In this document: positions 30,054 through 39,271 of the stretch, piece after piece
How positions within the stretch are numbered: the stretch's first letter is position 1
How the letters are laid out: the number at the start of each line of letters is the position of its first letter
Assembly (NCBI RefSeq): GCF_016213215.1
Contig: NZ_JACRAW010000007.1
Span: forward strand, 62,001 to 126,000
Direction: 5' to 3'
From: Bradyrhizobium sp.
GTDB lineage: Bacteria; Pseudomonadota; Alphaproteobacteria; Rhizobiales; Xanthobacteraceae
DNA length: 64,000 nucleotides
Program-made: the position numbers and the translations under genes
The notes under the pieces: generated by a model
Seen by the model: the letters and a program-made list of their open reading frames with translations, nothing else
Told to the model about the DNA's origin: nothing
Database searches by the model: none

Positions 30054-30525
30054 AGCGCTGTTCCCTCCGCGGCGGTTCCCCCGACGTATTTTGTATGGCG
30101 TTGCGCACGTTTTCCTTCATCGTTTCGAGCTGCGCCAGCAGGCGATGCGCGTCGGCCGGATGAATGCCGTCGAGCGCGGTCGCCGTGAGCTCCGAGCGCA
30201 ATCCGCTCAGCTTTCCGAGCAGCTGGCGACCCGCTTTCCGCAAGTAGAGGCGATTGATACGGCGGTCGGCGGAGTCGCTGCGGCGCTCGAGCCAGTCGTT
30301 TTCGCAAAGCTTGTCGATCAGTCGCGTCAACGTGATCGGCTGCATTTCCAGAAGTTCGGCCAGTTCGGACTGCTTCATGCCTTCGTGGCGTTCCACCTTG
30401 GCAAGCACGGCCCATTGCGCGCGCGTGATGCCGAAGCGCCGCGCCTCCTTGTCGGCGTGGGCCCGCACCAGCCGCGTCAGCTCGCCGAGCGTGAACAGAA
30501 AATTCGCCTCCACGGAACGGGACAT
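30046..30525 (-). CDS. MarR-family transcriptional regulator of the efflux operon
   Basis: A 159-residue winged-helix regulator. The DNA-binding helix region is MKQSELAELLEMQPITLTRLIDKL, followed by the wing with D-x-R-x-x-R type residues (RRSDSADRRINRLYLRKAG). The ATG at 30525 is chosen since TTGGAG lies nine bases upstream; alternative starts at 30534 (ATG) and 30540 (TTG) would place the ribosome site inside the gene. As first gene of the operon it probably represses its own promoter and is released by drug-like ligands, as for EmrR/MprA (family knowledge). Confidence 0.9.
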   Translation of the reverse strand: MSRSVEANFLFTLGELTRLVRAHADKEARRFGITRAQWAVLAKVERHEGMKQSELAELLEMQPITLTRLIDKLCENDWLERRSDSADRRINRLYLRKAGRQLLGKLSGLRSELTATALDGIHPADAHRLLAQLETMKENVRNAIQNTSGEPPRREQRYG

Positions 30526-30569
30526 AAGCTTCATCTCCAATAAGCTTTCTACATAATAAGCAAGCTTAT
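30524..30569. promoter_or_regulatory. Candidate MarR operator, three ATAAGCTT half-sites
   Basis: ATAAGCTT occurs at 30524-30531 and 30540-30547, and its complement AAGCTTAT at 30562-30569. The outer pair of the last two forms an inverted repeat with a 14-base spacer (centre to centre 22 bp, two helix turns). The cluster covers the ribosome site and the probable promoter of the marR gene, an ideal place for autorepression. Confidence 0.65.
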
Positions 30570-30683
30570 GACTTTATTCACGCCGGCCGGGTCGGTGGGC
30601 TGCCCTGCCCCCAGGGCATGACTGTCCGGCATGGAACCGGCCGGGCTTTGGGATTTGGGGTCTAAGTGCTAGAAAACCGGCCG

Positions 30684-31175
30684 ATGACCGTCGCAAAATC
30701 GGCATTCCCCGCGCCCGACCATGATCACGGCCGTTGCACCGCGGAAGCGCTCTTGCACGCCGAGCAGGTCTGCGAACGGCGGGCGCAGAAATTTACTCCG
30801 ATCCGGCGTCAGGTGCTGGAGGCGCTGCTCGCGAGCCATCGCCCGCTCGGCGCCTATGAGGTGATCGAGGAACTGGCGAAGTCGATGCCGCGGCCAGCGC
30901 CCATTACCATCTATCGCGCGCTGGATTTTCTGATGGCCAACGGCCTCGTTCATCGCATAGAGAGCCGCAATGCCTACCTCGCCTGCGCGCACGATCACGA
31001 CACGACCGCCACCGTAGCCTTCCTGATCTGCGAGCGTTGCGGCCTGGTCGGCGAGATTCCGGCAACGCCCATCGCTCAGGACCTGAGCGCCGCGGCGCGC
31101 GCCTCCGGTTTCCTGCCGAAGCTGTCTGTGGTCGAGATCACGGGCATCTGCGGTCATTGTCAGAGAGCATCGTAG
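30684..31175 (+). CDS. zur: Fur-family zinc regulator (Zur-like)
   Basis: A 163-residue Fur-superfamily repressor. A winged helix (about residues 30-90: FTPIRRQVLEALL ... GAYEVIEELAKSM) is followed by a metal-binding dimerisation domain. The structural zinc site cysteines are ICERCG and ICGHC. The lack of a Fur-type HHHDH motif and the family arrangement favour zinc (Zur) over iron. Zinc uptake genes (znuABC) are not beside it. The ATG at 30684 is preferred over an upstream GTG at 30666. It is divergent from the marR operon. Confidence 0.82.
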   Translation: MTVAKSAFPAPDHDHGRCTAEALLHAEQVCERRAQKFTPIRRQVLEALLASHRPLGAYEVIEELAKSMPRPAPITIYRALDFLMANGLVHRIESRNAYLACAHDHDTTATVAFLICERCGLVGEIPATPIAQDLSAAARASGFLPKLSVVEITGICGHCQRAS

Positions 31176-31222
31176 GGGATGATGAGTTTAGGCTTGCACT
31201 ATCCGGCCCCGAGCTCGTTTTA

Positions 31223-31349
31223 CCTCTCCCGCTTGCGGGGGAGGTCGCTGTGCTCGAAGAGCGCAGCGGGTGGGGGAAAACTTCATCCACTCGAACACCG
31301 AGTCTGTAGCGGCACCCCCACCCCGGCCCTCCCCCGCAAGCGGGAGAGG
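31223..31349. repeat. Long inverted-repeat intergenic element
   Basis: CCTCTCCCGCTTGCGGGGGA at the left is the complement of the right end TCCCCCGCAAGCGGGAGAGG with perfect 20-bp arms, enclosing about 87 bases with partial inner pairing. Degenerate relatives occur at 27260-27338, 39238-39262 and 19014-19045. It lies between the zur-like gene and a DMT transporter. Confidence 0.85.
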
Positions 31350-31434
31350 GAGCGCAGTTCCGTCGTGGCTTCAGATCAATCCAGTCTCATCGCGCTTTAG
31401 AAAAACAACGGCAGCAAGCCGGGCTTGGGGAGAA

Positions 31435-32388
31435 ATGTCGTCAGATAAAGTCGTATTGTCCGCCGGGCGCCCGCTAAATGCGGGCGCCATCGCAGTTATG
31501 CTCATGCTGTGCTTCACTTGGGGATTCAATCAGATCGCGGTCAAGCTGGTGCTGCCGGAAATTCCGGCGATGCTGCAGGCGATGATCCGCTCGTCAGGGG
31601 CCTTGCCGGTGCTGTTCCTCATCGGCTGGCTGCGCGGCGTGAAGTTCTTCGAGCGCGACGGCACGCTGGGCCCCGGGCTTGTGGCCGGGATCATGTTCGG
31701 AATCGAATTCGTGCTGATCTACCAGGGCCTGCGCTTTACCTCGGCCTCGCGTGCGGTGGTGTTTCTCTATGTCGCGCCGTTCTTTGTCGCGCTCGGGGCC
31801 TACCAGTTGCTCGGAGAGCGGCTGGGCGCGCTGCAATGGCTGGGGCTCGGCTTGAGCTTTACCGGCGTGGCGCTCGCGATCGGCGTGCCGCAACCGGATG
31901 TCGATGCCAAGGTTCTGCTCGGCGACTTGATGGTCGTCGGCGGCGGCGCGTTGTGGGCCGCGACGACCCTGCTCGCCAAGGCGACGCGGCTGCGCTTTGC
32001 CCCGCCGGAAAAGGCGCTTGGCTATCAGGTGGCGATCTCGGTCCCGATCCTGGGGGCGGCGGCGTGGCTTACGGGCGAAACCATCGCCAGGGTTCCAGGT
32101 CCCCTTGCGCTGTCCCTGATGGCGTTCCAGGCGATCTGGGTGGTCGGAACGACGTTCACTTTGTGGTTCGCGCTGGTGAAGATCTATTCGGCCAGCAAAT
32201 TGTCCGCTTTTACCTTCGTCACCCCTTTGTTTGGCGTGGTGGCTAGCTATTTCATCCTGCACGATAGCTTGACCCTGGCGTTCGGCGCCGCCGCCCTGCT
32301 TGTAATTGCAGGCCTTTTCCTGGTTAACCGACCCTCTCCGGCCGCCGCGGTTGCCGGCGACGCATTGCTGAAAGTCACCAAAACCTGA
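31435..32388 (+). CDS. EamA-family DMT transporter
   Basis: A 317-residue inner membrane protein with ten predicted helices arranged as two EamA repeats, the drug/metabolite transporter fold (RhaT/YdcZ-like). GGGGAG is three bases before the start at 31435; the frame upstream of this is inside a repeat and is not used. The first repeat includes FTWGFNQIAVKLVLPEIP and the second FQAIWVVGTTFTLWFALVKIY. The substrate is unknown. It ends 13 bases before ispG and may share its transcript. Confidence 0.88.
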   Translation: MSSDKVVLSAGRPLNAGAIAVMLMLCFTWGFNQIAVKLVLPEIPAMLQAMIRSSGALPVLFLIGWLRGVKFFERDGTLGPGLVAGIMFGIEFVLIYQGLRFTSASRAVVFLYVAPFFVALGAYQLLGERLGALQWLGLGLSFTGVALAIGVPQPDVDAKVLLGDLMVVGGGALWAATTLLAKATRLRFAPPEKALGYQVAISVPILGAAAWLTGETIARVPGPLALSLMAFQAIWVVGTTFTLWFALVKIYSASKLSAFTFVTPLFGVVASYFILHDSLTLAFGAAALLVIAGLFLVNRPSPAAAVAGDALLKVTKT

Positions 32389-32401
32389 TATTCGATGACC
32401 C

Positions 32402-33694
32402 ATGAACAAGCCCGAAAAGACCCCTGAATTCGACGTTGCGGGGCCCGCGCCCCGGCACCAGACCACCCAGGTCATGGTCGGCCATGTTGCGGTCGGCGGC
32501 GGCGCGCCGATTGTCGTGCAGTCGATGACCAATACCGACACCGCCGACGTCGAAAGCACCGTCGCCCAAGTCGCGGCGTTGACGCGTGCCGGCTCGGAAC
32601 TGGTGCGTATCACCGTGGATCGCGAGGAGGCGGCGGCGGCCGTGCCCCACATACGCGACGGCCTGCGCAAGCGCGGCATCAACACGCCGTTGATCGGCGA
32701 CTTCCACTATATCGGCCACAAGCTGCTCGCCGAATATCCGGCCTGTGCGGAAGCGCTCGATAAGTACCGCATCAATCCCGGCAATGTCGGCTTCAAGAAC
32801 AAGCGCGACACGCAGTTCGCCGACATCATCGAGATCGCCAACAAGAACAACAAGCCGGTGCGCATCGGCGCCAATTGGGGCTCGCTCGACCAGGAGCTGC
32901 TCACCAAGCTGATGGAAGAAAACGCGTCGTCGCCGAACCCGCGCGATGCCCGCGCCGTGACGCGCGAGGCGATGGTGCAGTCGGCGTTGATGTCGGCCGC
33001 GCGTGCCATCGAACTCGGCATGCCCAAGGACCGGATCATCCTGTCGGCGAAGGTCTCGGCCGTGCAGGACCTGATCGCGGTCTACCAGGATCTCGCGAGC
33101 CGTTCTGATTACGCTATCCATCTCGGCCTCACCGAGGCCGGCATGGGCTCGAAGGGCATCGTCGCTTCCTCCGCCGCGCTCGGCATCCTGCTGCAGCAGG
33201 GCATCGGCGACACCATCCGCATCTCGCTCACGCCCGAGCCCGGCGGCGACCGCACCAAGGAAGTGCAGGTCGCGCAGGAATTGTTGCAGACCATGGGCTT
33301 CCGCACCTTCGTGCCGCTGGTTGCGGCCTGCCCGGGCTGCGGCCGCACCACGTCGACCACCTTCCAGGAGCTCGCCCGCTCGATCCAGGAGTTCATCCGC
33401 GACGAGATGCCGAACTGGAAGACGAAGTATCCGGGCGTCGAGACGCTCAACGTCGCGGTCATGGGCTGTATCGTCAACGGCCCCGGCGAATCCAAGCATG
33501 CCAATATCGGCATCTCGCTGCCGGGCACCGGCGAAGCGCCGGCCGCGCCCGTGTTCGTCGACGGCAAGAAATTCCGCACCCTGCGCGGCCCGACGATCGC
33601 CGAGGAGTTCAAGGCGCTGGTGATCGACTACATCGACCAGCGCTACGGAAGCGGCGCCAAGAAGCCGTCCGAGACGGTCAGCGCGGCGGAGTAG
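32402..33694 (+). CDS. ispG: 4-hydroxy-3-methylbut-2-enyl-diphosphate synthase
   Basis: A 430-residue [4Fe-4S] enzyme of the MEP pathway, converting 2-C-methylerythritol 2,4-cyclodiphosphate to HMBPP. The N-terminal TIM barrel begins at [20 protein letters not shown]. The C-terminal domain holds the cluster ligands CPGCGRTT and GCIVNGPGE. It supplies isoprenoid precursors used by the polyprenyl synthase at 36.2 kb. It is cytoplasmic; length is normal for the alphaproteobacterial form. Confidence 0.96.
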   Translation: MNKPEKTPEFDVAGPAPRHQTTQVMVGHVAVGGGAPIVVQSMTNTDTADVESTVAQVAALTRAGSELVRITVDREEAAAAVPHIRDGLRKRGINTPLIGDFHYIGHKLLAEYPACAEALDKYRINPGNVGFKNKRDTQFADIIEIANKNNKPVRIGANWGSLDQELLTKLMEENASSPNPRDARAVTREAMVQSALMSAARAIELGMPKDRIILSAKVSAVQDLIAVYQDLASRSDYAIHLGLTEAGMGSKGIVASSAALGILLQQGIGDTIRISLTPEPGGDRTKEVQVAQELLQTMGFRTFVPLVAACPGCGRTTSTTFQELARSIQEFIRDEMPNWKTKYPGVETLNVAVMGCIVNGPGESKHANIGISLPGTGEAPAAPVFVDGKKFRTLRGPTIAEEFKALVIDYIDQRYGSGAKKPSETVSAAE

Positions 33695-33700
33695 CGAACC

Positions 33701-34075
33701 TCACTCCCGCAGATCGTAGCGATAGGACTTCGAGACGATCTGCCAGCCGTCCTTCAGCTTCATCGCGATCAGGTAGTCGGTGAAATAGCGCGGCGGCAAC
33801 TGGCAGCGCACCTTGATGAAGGCGGTGTTGTCGTCGGAGCGGTCGATGGTGACGATGAAGTCCTCGCGCGGCTGGCCTTGCGCCTTGGCCGAAGGCCGCT
33901 TGCGCACGCGCTCCAGCCAGTCCGGCACGGTCAGGACCTGCAATTCGCCGCTTTCCAGCCAGCGCAGGTCGGCGGAGCGGTGGAACATCGCCCCCAGCTT
34001 TTCCGCGTCGCCCTCGTAGAGGGCATCGAAATAGTTCTGCACCACGGCCTCGACGCTCGATCGATCATAACCCAT
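33701..34075 (-). CDS. NTF2-like (putative lumazine-binding family) protein
   Basis: A 124-residue single-domain protein with the NTF2 cone fold: an N-terminal helical part (VEAVVQNYFDALYEGDAEKLGAMF) and strands such as FIVTIDRSDDNTAFIKVRC and YLIAMKLKDGWQIVSKSYR. It most resembles the putative lumazine-binding branch. No catalytic residues are diagnostic. It ends six bases after the convergent ispG stop. Confidence 0.8.
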   Translation of the reverse strand: MGYDRSSVEAVVQNYFDALYEGDAEKLGAMFHRSADLRWLESGELQVLTVPDWLERVRKRPSAKAQGQPREDFIVTIDRSDDNTAFIKVRCQLPPRYFTDYLIAMKLKDGWQIVSKSYRYDLRE

Positions 34076-34302
34076 GCGATTTTACCCTATCTTTTCCCGG
34101 CCCCGATCATGACCGGAAAAACGTGATCGGCAAGGGATCGGTTAGGGCGAACCTCGGCGGGCTTGGCAAAACTAATGAAATGGGTTCCGATACCGATCGG
34201 CGGGTGCACTGCGGGATACGTGACCCAATTCACACGCATCGCCCCCCGATCTTGCTAGGCAGTAAACAGGGTGTCGAATCCGTCAGCTCCGGAAATGCCG
34301 TC

Positions 34303-36105
34303 ATGACAAGATTTTTGAAGCTCTGTTCCTTCCTCTTCGCTGCAGCGCTGCTGCTGACAGCTGAGCCCGCGCTCGCGGGCAAGCGCGTGGCGCTGGTGCT
34401 CGCCAATTCGGCGTACCAGAACGCGCCGCCGCTGCCCAATCCCGCCAATGACGGCGCGACGATCGCGCAGACATTGAAGGATGCCGGTTTCGAGGTTGTC
34501 GACTCCCGACACGATCTGCCGGCACTGGAGACGCGGCGCGCGTTGCGCGACTTTGCCGACAAGGCGCGCTTTGCGGACATCGCGGTCGTTTACTACGCCG
34601 GCCACGGCATGGAGGTCGACGGCTCGAACTACCTGATCCCCGTCGACGCCAGGCTCGAGCGCGACACCGACGTGTACGACGAAGCCTTTTCGTTGGATCG
34701 CATCCTGGTCGCGGTCGAGCCCGCCAAGCAGCTTCGGCTGGTGATCCTGGACGCCTGCCGCGACAATCCGTTCGCCAAGACCATGAAACGCACGGTGGCC
34801 TCGCGCGCCATCAGCAGGGGCCTTGCCCAGGTCGAACCGACCAGCCCGAACACGCTGATCGCCTATTCGGCCAAGGCCGGCATGGCTGCGCTCGACGGTG
34901 ACGGCAAGAACAGCCCGTTCACGGTCGCCTTGTCCAGGCACCTGACCACGCCCGGGCTCGACGTGCGCAGGGCCTTCGGCTTCGTGCGCGATGACGTGCT
35001 CAAGAGCACCGGCAACAAGCAGGAGCCTTTCGTCTACGGCTCGCTTGGCGGCGAGGACGTGCCGCTGGTGCCGGTCAAGGCCGCGCCGACAGCGCCAGCT
35101 GTCAATCCGCAGGCCGATACCCGCCGCGACTACGAGCTCGCGCAGCAGCTCGGCAACAAGGCGGCCTGGGACGCCTTCCTGGCGCAGCATCCGGATGGCT
35201 TCTACGCCAACCTTGCCAAGCTCCAGCTCGACAAGATCGCCGCCGATCGGGTGCATGCCGCTGCGGTCGAAAAGGCGCGGGAGGCCGAACAGGAGCGGGC
35301 ACGCCTTGCGGCTGAGGGTGCGAAGAAGGAGGCGCAGGTTAAGGCCGACGCCGACGCCAGGGCCGCCGAGCAGGCGCGCGTCGCGGCGGAAAAGGCGCAA
35401 GCGCAGGCGCAACAGCAGGCGACCGAAGCCGAGCGGCAGCGCATCAATCTGGCTGCTGCTGCGCCGGGGCCTGACAATTCCGCAGCGCGCACCTCGACTT
35501 CCCAGCCGACGCCCGACAAGGGAACGGCGGTCGCGGCGCTGAGCCCCACGCTCTCCCAGGCCGATTTGACCAAATCGATCCAGACCGAGCTGCGCCGGGT
35601 CGGCTGTCTCACCGGCGAGGCCGACGGCAGCTGGAATGCGGCTTCGCGGCGCTCGCTGTCGCTGTTCAATCGCCATGCGGGAACGAGGCTCGACGTCAAG
35701 GTCGCCTCGACCGATGCGCTCGACGCCATCAAGCTGAAGCCGTCGCGGGTCTGTCCGCTCGTTTGCGAGCGCGGCTACAAGGCCGATGGCGACAGCTGCA
35801 CAAGGATCGTTTGCGGCGACGGGTATCTCCTTAATGACGACAATGCGTGCGAGAAGAAGCGCGTCAAGCGGGCCAATACGGCCAGGCGCGACGACGGCGC
35901 AGGCGAACGCGCGGGCCGCGCGCCCTCGCCGCGTCCCCAGCCGAACGCGCGCGCCGGTTATGGCGGAGCTTATGGCGGAGGCGCGTCAGGCGGTCAGGTC
36001 ATTTGCGATGACCATATTTGTCGCAAGGTTCACCCCGGGTGCCGTCTCGTGTACCGCGGCGGCGGTGGCCCCGGTGCCAGCCCGAACGCCGAGGTCTGCA
36101 ATTGA
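34303..36105 (+). CDS. Secreted caspase-like (C14, orthocaspase-type) protein with C-terminal repeat-rich region
   Basis: A 600-residue protein. A signal peptide (MTRFLKLCSFLFAAALLLTA) ends near ALAGK. The caspase-fold domain (about 26-250) has the catalytic dyad His101 (YYAGHGME) and Cys152 (DACRDNPF). A linker and an Ala/Glu-rich coiled coil (about 330-390) follow. Next come a peptidoglycan-binding-like helical segment (about 420-470) and a cysteine-rich tail (CPLVCERGYKADGDSCTR). It is expected to be an Arg/Lys- or Asp-specific cysteine peptidase in the periplasm (inference). The start at 34303 is chosen for the signal peptide. It is transcribed alone. Confidence 0.88.
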   Translation: MTRFLKLCSFLFAAALLLTAEPALAGKRVALVLANSAYQNAPPLPNPANDGATIAQTLKDAGFEVVDSRHDLPALETRRALRDFADKARFADIAVVYYAGHGMEVDGSNYLIPVDARLERDTDVYDEAFSLDRILVAVEPAKQLRLVILDACRDNPFAKTMKRTVASRAISRGLAQVEPTSPNTLIAYSAKAGMAALDGDGKNSPFTVALSRHLTTPGLDVRRAFGFVRDDVLKSTGNKQEPFVYGSLGGEDVPLVPVKAAPTAPAVNPQADTRRDYELAQQLGNKAAWDAFLAQHPDGFYANLAKLQLDKIAADRVHAAAVEKAREAEQERARLAAEGAKKEAQVKADADARAAEQARVAAEKAQAQAQQQATEAERQRINLAAAAPGPDNSAARTSTSQPTPDKGTAVAALSPTLSQADLTKSIQTELRRVGCLTGEADGSWNAASRRSLSLFNRHAGTRLDVKVASTDALDAIKLKPSRVCPLVCERGYKADGDSCTRIVCGDGYLLNDDNACEKKRVKRANTARRDDGAGERAGRAPSPRPQPNARAGYGGAYGGGASGGQVICDDHICRKVHPGCRLVYRGGGGPGASPNAEVCN

Positions 36106-36240
36106 TGGCTCAGTTCGCGAACGCGCTGGCCGCCAAAGTGATGAACGTGGGCGGCCGCGCATAGAGCACGGCTAGCGGCCGCGACATCCTGTGGAAGCGG
36201 ATAACGGCTGGATCGTCAGCTTCCGTTACCCTTCACGCGT

Positions 36241-37164
36241 TCAATTCTTGCGCTCGGCGACGAAGCGCGCCGCGGCCCTGAGCACGTCGGCCCGGTTGCC
36301 GAAGATCGACAGCGCGGAATCTCCCTTGGCAAGGAGATCGCGGACGCGCTGCCTGGCGCCTTCGATGCCGAGCTGGGTGACGAAGGTGGTCTTGCCGAGG
36401 GCTGCGTCCTGGCCGGTCTGCTTGCCGAGCGCGGCGGCGTCGCCCTCGACGTCCAATAGATCGTCGGCGATCTGGAACGCCTCGCCGAGCGCGCGGCCGT
36501 AATCGTCCAGCGCCTGGCATTCCTTCTGCGAACCCTTGCCGAGAATGGCGCCGGCGATGCAGCCGAAGCGGAGCAGCGCCCCGGTCTTCATCTGCTGCAG
36601 GCGGGCGACATCGACCGGCTCGCGGTCGCCGAAGCGGCCTTCGCCGGCAAGGTCCAGGATCTGCCCGCCGGCCATGCCGCCGACGCCCGAGGCGCGCGCC
36701 AGCGCCCGGGTGAGGGCGAGGCGCACTCCCGCCTCGGGGTGGATCTCGTCGCGAGTGATGATGTCGAAGGCGATGGTGAGCAGCGCGTCGCCGGCCAGAA
36801 TAGCGGTGGCGTCGTCATAAGCCTTGTGCAGCGTGGGCCGGCCGCGCCTTAAGTCGGAATTGTCCATCGCCGGCAGATCGTCGTGGATAAGGGAATAGCA
36901 GTGAATGCATTCGAGCGCCGCGCCCGCGAGCAGTGCGGACTGCCGCGCCACGCCGAACACGGCCGCGCTTTCGACCACCAGGAACGGCCGCAGCCGCTTT
37001 CCTCCGTTGAGGCTCGAATAGCGCATCGCTTCGATCAGCCGCTTCGGGCGGAAGATCTCGTCGGAGAGCACCTCGTCCGACAACAGCTTGCCGAGCAGGA
37101 CTTCGGTGTCCTCCGCGGTCTTATCCAGGCGTTTGACAAAGTCGGACGGTTGAATACCGGTCAT
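36241..37164 (-). CDS. Polyprenyl synthetase (farnesyl/geranylgeranyl diphosphate synthase)
   Basis: A 307-residue all-helical prenyltransferase. The first aspartate-rich motif DDLPAMD and the second DDLLD bind Mg2+ and the diphosphate. GGKRLRP provides the diphosphate-binding Lys/Arg. Residues before the first motif (CIHCYSLIH) fit farnesyl diphosphate synthase (IspA), but chain length cannot be read reliably. The start at 37164 is chosen because GGAG lies nine bases before it. It feeds ubiquinone, hopanoid or undecaprenyl pathways. Confidence 0.9.
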   Translation of the reverse strand: MTGIQPSDFVKRLDKTAEDTEVLLGKLLSDEVLSDEIFRPKRLIEAMRYSSLNGGKRLRPFLVVESAAVFGVARQSALLAGAALECIHCYSLIHDDLPAMDNSDLRRGRPTLHKAYDDATAILAGDALLTIAFDIITRDEIHPEAGVRLALTRALARASGVGGMAGGQILDLAGEGRFGDREPVDVARLQQMKTGALLRFGCIAGAILGKGSQKECQALDDYGRALGEAFQIADDLLDVEGDAAALGKQTGQDAALGKTTFVTQLGIEGARQRVRDLLAKGDSALSIFGNRADVLRAAARFVAERKN

Positions 37165-37363
37165 CAAATGGGGCTCCAATCAAGGCTCCAAAGAACAAAA
37201 CGGCCCGGACAATCCTTTATGCGCCAGCCTTCGTCAATTGCGCCTTCCGCATTTTCGGTGCCTTAAAAGGGCTGAAAAAGGCCCGAATTATCACAGGCTT
37301 AATTCACGCTTAGTCGATCGATCCGATTGTTGAGCCCCGTATTGTTGAGCCGGAAGGCCCGAT

Positions 37364-38044
37364 TTGCGCTTCATCCGAATCCTGTTGCTCCTGCTCTTCG
37401 CCGCGCTGCTCGTGCCCTATGTCGTCACGCCGTTCTATCGCCAAGGCCATCCGGCCTCGACGCTGATGGCCTGGCGCTGGCTGCGCGGTGCGCCGGTTGC
37501 GCGGCAATGGGTGGATCTGTCCGAGATGTCGCCGTCTCTGCCGCGGTCGGTCATCGCTGCCGAGGACGCGCATTTCTGCAAGCACCATGGCATCGATTGG
37601 GGGGCGCTGCGCGAGGTGATCGACGACGCGCAGGAGGAAGGCGCGGTGAGCCGCGGCGCCTCGACCATCACCCAGCAGCTGGCGAAGAACCTGTTTCTCT
37701 GGCAGGGCCGCGACCCCGTCCGCAAGATGCTGGAGTTTCCCCTGGCCCTGTGGATCGACCTGGTGTTGCCCAAGCAGCGGATACTGGAGATCTACCTCAA
37801 CATCGCCGAGCTCGGACCCGGCGGCCAGTTTGGCGTCGAGGCGGGCAGCGCCTACGCCTTCGGCAAGCCCGCCTCGCATGTGTCGCCGCGCGAGGCCGCG
37901 CTGCTCACGGCGATCCTGCCCAATCCGGTCAGGCGCAGCGCCCGTAGTCCCGGTCCGGGGGTGCGGCGCCTGGCTGCGATCTATGTGGCGCGGGCGCAGG
38001 CTGCGGATTTATCGCGCTGCTGGCGCGAAAATCGGGTCCAGTGA
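37364..38044 (+). CDS. mtgA: Monofunctional peptidoglycan transglycosylase
   Basis: A 226-residue GT51 enzyme that polymerises lipid II glycan strands. One N-terminal transmembrane helix (about 4-24) is followed by the GT51 motifs [27 protein letters not shown] and [13 protein letters not shown]. It has no transpeptidase domain, so it matches MtgA rather than PBP1A. The start codon is TTG at 37364, with the ribosome site GGAAGG six bases earlier. It is divergent from the prenyltransferase gene. Confidence 0.93.
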   Translation: MRFIRILLLLLFAALLVPYVVTPFYRQGHPASTLMAWRWLRGAPVARQWVDLSEMSPSLPRSVIAAEDAHFCKHHGIDWGALREVIDDAQEEGAVSRGASTITQQLAKNLFLWQGRDPVRKMLEFPLALWIDLVLPKQRILEIYLNIAELGPGGQFGVEAGSAYAFGKPASHVSPREAALLTAILPNPVRRSARSPGPGVRRLAAIYVARAQAADLSRCWRENRVQ

Positions 38045-38149
38045 GCCGTTTTTGGGCGGATTTTGCGTGTCCCGACCCTAGCTTTGCGGCGGTCCATCCT
38101 CTATAAGCGCGGCCTTGATCGGCATCCCGCTCGCGCCTTTGGTGCTGAG

Positions 38150-38166
38150 CCGTCCGGTTCGGACGG
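38150..38166 (+). promoter_or_regulatory. Leader hairpin before rpmF
   Basis: CCGTCCG-GTT-CGGACGG is a perfect 7-bp stem 33 bases before the L32 start. It could shape the leader of the rpmF transcript; no ribosomal-protein binding motif can be assigned. Confidence 0.4.
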
Positions 38167-38199
38167 ATGCCCCCGAAAGACCCCCTAGAGGACACCGAT

Positions 38200-38382
38200 A
38201 TGGCCGTTCCGAGAAGAAAAACATCGCCGTCCCGGCGTGGCATGCGCCGTTCGGCGGATGCGCTGAAGAAGCCGACCTATGTCGAGGACAAGGATTCCGG
38301 CGAGCTTCGCCGCCCGCACCATCTCGACCTCAAGACCGGCATGTACAAGGGCCGGCAGGTCCTGAAGAAAAAAGAGTCGTAA
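38200..38382 (+). CDS. rpmF: 50S ribosomal protein L32
   Basis: A 60-residue basic protein opening with [20 protein letters not shown], the unmistakable alphaproteobacterial L32 N-terminus, and ending in lysine-rich VLKKKES. GAGGA lies seven bases before the ATG at 38200. The zinc-type cysteines of some L32 proteins are absent, as usual in this clade. Unlike in gammaproteobacteria, there is no adjacent yceD. Confidence 0.95.
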   Translation: MAVPRRKTSPSRRGMRRSADALKKPTYVEDKDSGELRRPHHLDLKTGMYKGRQVLKKKES

Positions 38383-38451
38383 AGACGGGCAGGGGAGCCG
38401 TGGGCGGCGCTCGCTGCCCGAATTCGGCCAACCAGTGAGTTAACACGGTTC

Positions 38452-38491
38452 CCCCGGCAGAGCATCGGTCTTTGCCGGGGATTTCCTGTTT
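38452..38491 (+). terminator. Candidate terminator after rpmF
   Basis: CCCCGGCA (38452-38459) pairs exactly with TGCCGGGG (38473-38480); ATTTCCTGTTT follows, a moderately U-rich tail. It lies about 70 bases after the rpmF stop and just before the next gene's ribosome site. Confidence 0.5.
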
Positions 38492-38503
38492 GGAGCACCC
38501 GCG

Positions 38504-39193
38504 ATGGTCGGTTTCCCGCTGCTTCTCATTCCGGTGGCCGTCTACAACATCATCGTATTTCTCATGCCCGGCGTTTCCTTCACGGACACGCTGTTCAAGA
38601 TGCCGATGCTGTCCGGCGAGGAATGGCCGGTGACGCTGAGCGATGTGCTGATCGCGATCGGCATCGTCCTGTTGCTGTTCGAGGTCATCAAGGGCGCACG
38701 ACCGGGCGCCAAATACCTTACCGACCACCTGCTATCCTTTATTGTTTTCGGCGCGGCCGCGGCGGAATTCGCGCTGTGGCCGAAATTCGCCAACTCCACC
38801 TTCTTCCTGCTGACGCTGCTGGCGATGGTCGACTTCTTCTCCGGCGTTGCACTGCGGACGCGGCGGCGCGCGGTCGTTGCCGATGCGGCGCCGGTCTCGC
38901 CCCGGAGGCGGCAACAGGTCGAGGTGCCCGCGGCCGAGCCGCAATTCGATCCCGCGCCTTTGCCGCAGCCGGCGCCTTCCCAGCCTGCCGCCGCCCCGCA
39001 GCCGGCAACGCAACCAGCAGCGGCCCAGCCTGCGCCGCGGCCAGCGACCGCGCAGTCGATCGCCGAATCGGTATTGATGGATCATCCCGCGCCGGCACAG
39101 GCCGCGCCGCCCCCAGCCTCGCCGGAAGCGCCCTCGTCTCAATTGCAGCCGAACGGGACCAGGCCGGCCGAGCCGGACGGCTCGCAGCGCTGA
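38504..39193 (+). CDS. Hypothetical membrane protein with Pro/Ala-rich tail
   Basis: A 229-residue protein. The N-terminal 120 residues hold about four hydrophobic helices (LLLIPVAVYNIIVFLMPGV; VLIAIGIVLLLFEVIKGA; LLSFIVFGAAAAEFALW; FFLLTLLAMVDFFSGVAL). After TRRR, the remaining 110 residues are a Pro/Ala/Gln repeat tail with no domain. I do not recognise a named family. GGAG precedes the start. No functional partner is evident. Confidence 0.75.
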   Translation: MVGFPLLLIPVAVYNIIVFLMPGVSFTDTLFKMPMLSGEEWPVTLSDVLIAIGIVLLLFEVIKGARPGAKYLTDHLLSFIVFGAAAAEFALWPKFANSTFFLLTLLAMVDFFSGVALRTRRRAVVADAAPVSPRRRQQVEVPAAEPQFDPAPLPQPAPSQPAAAPQPATQPAAAQPAPRPATAQSIAESVLMDHPAPAQAAPPPASPEAPSSQLQPNGTRPAEPDGSQR

Positions 39194-39271
39194 CGGTATC
39201 GCTTAAGACGGGTTGAGTTGCGACATGTCGGCGGTAAACCTCTCCCAATGGGGAGAAGGATTAGCCTGGGC

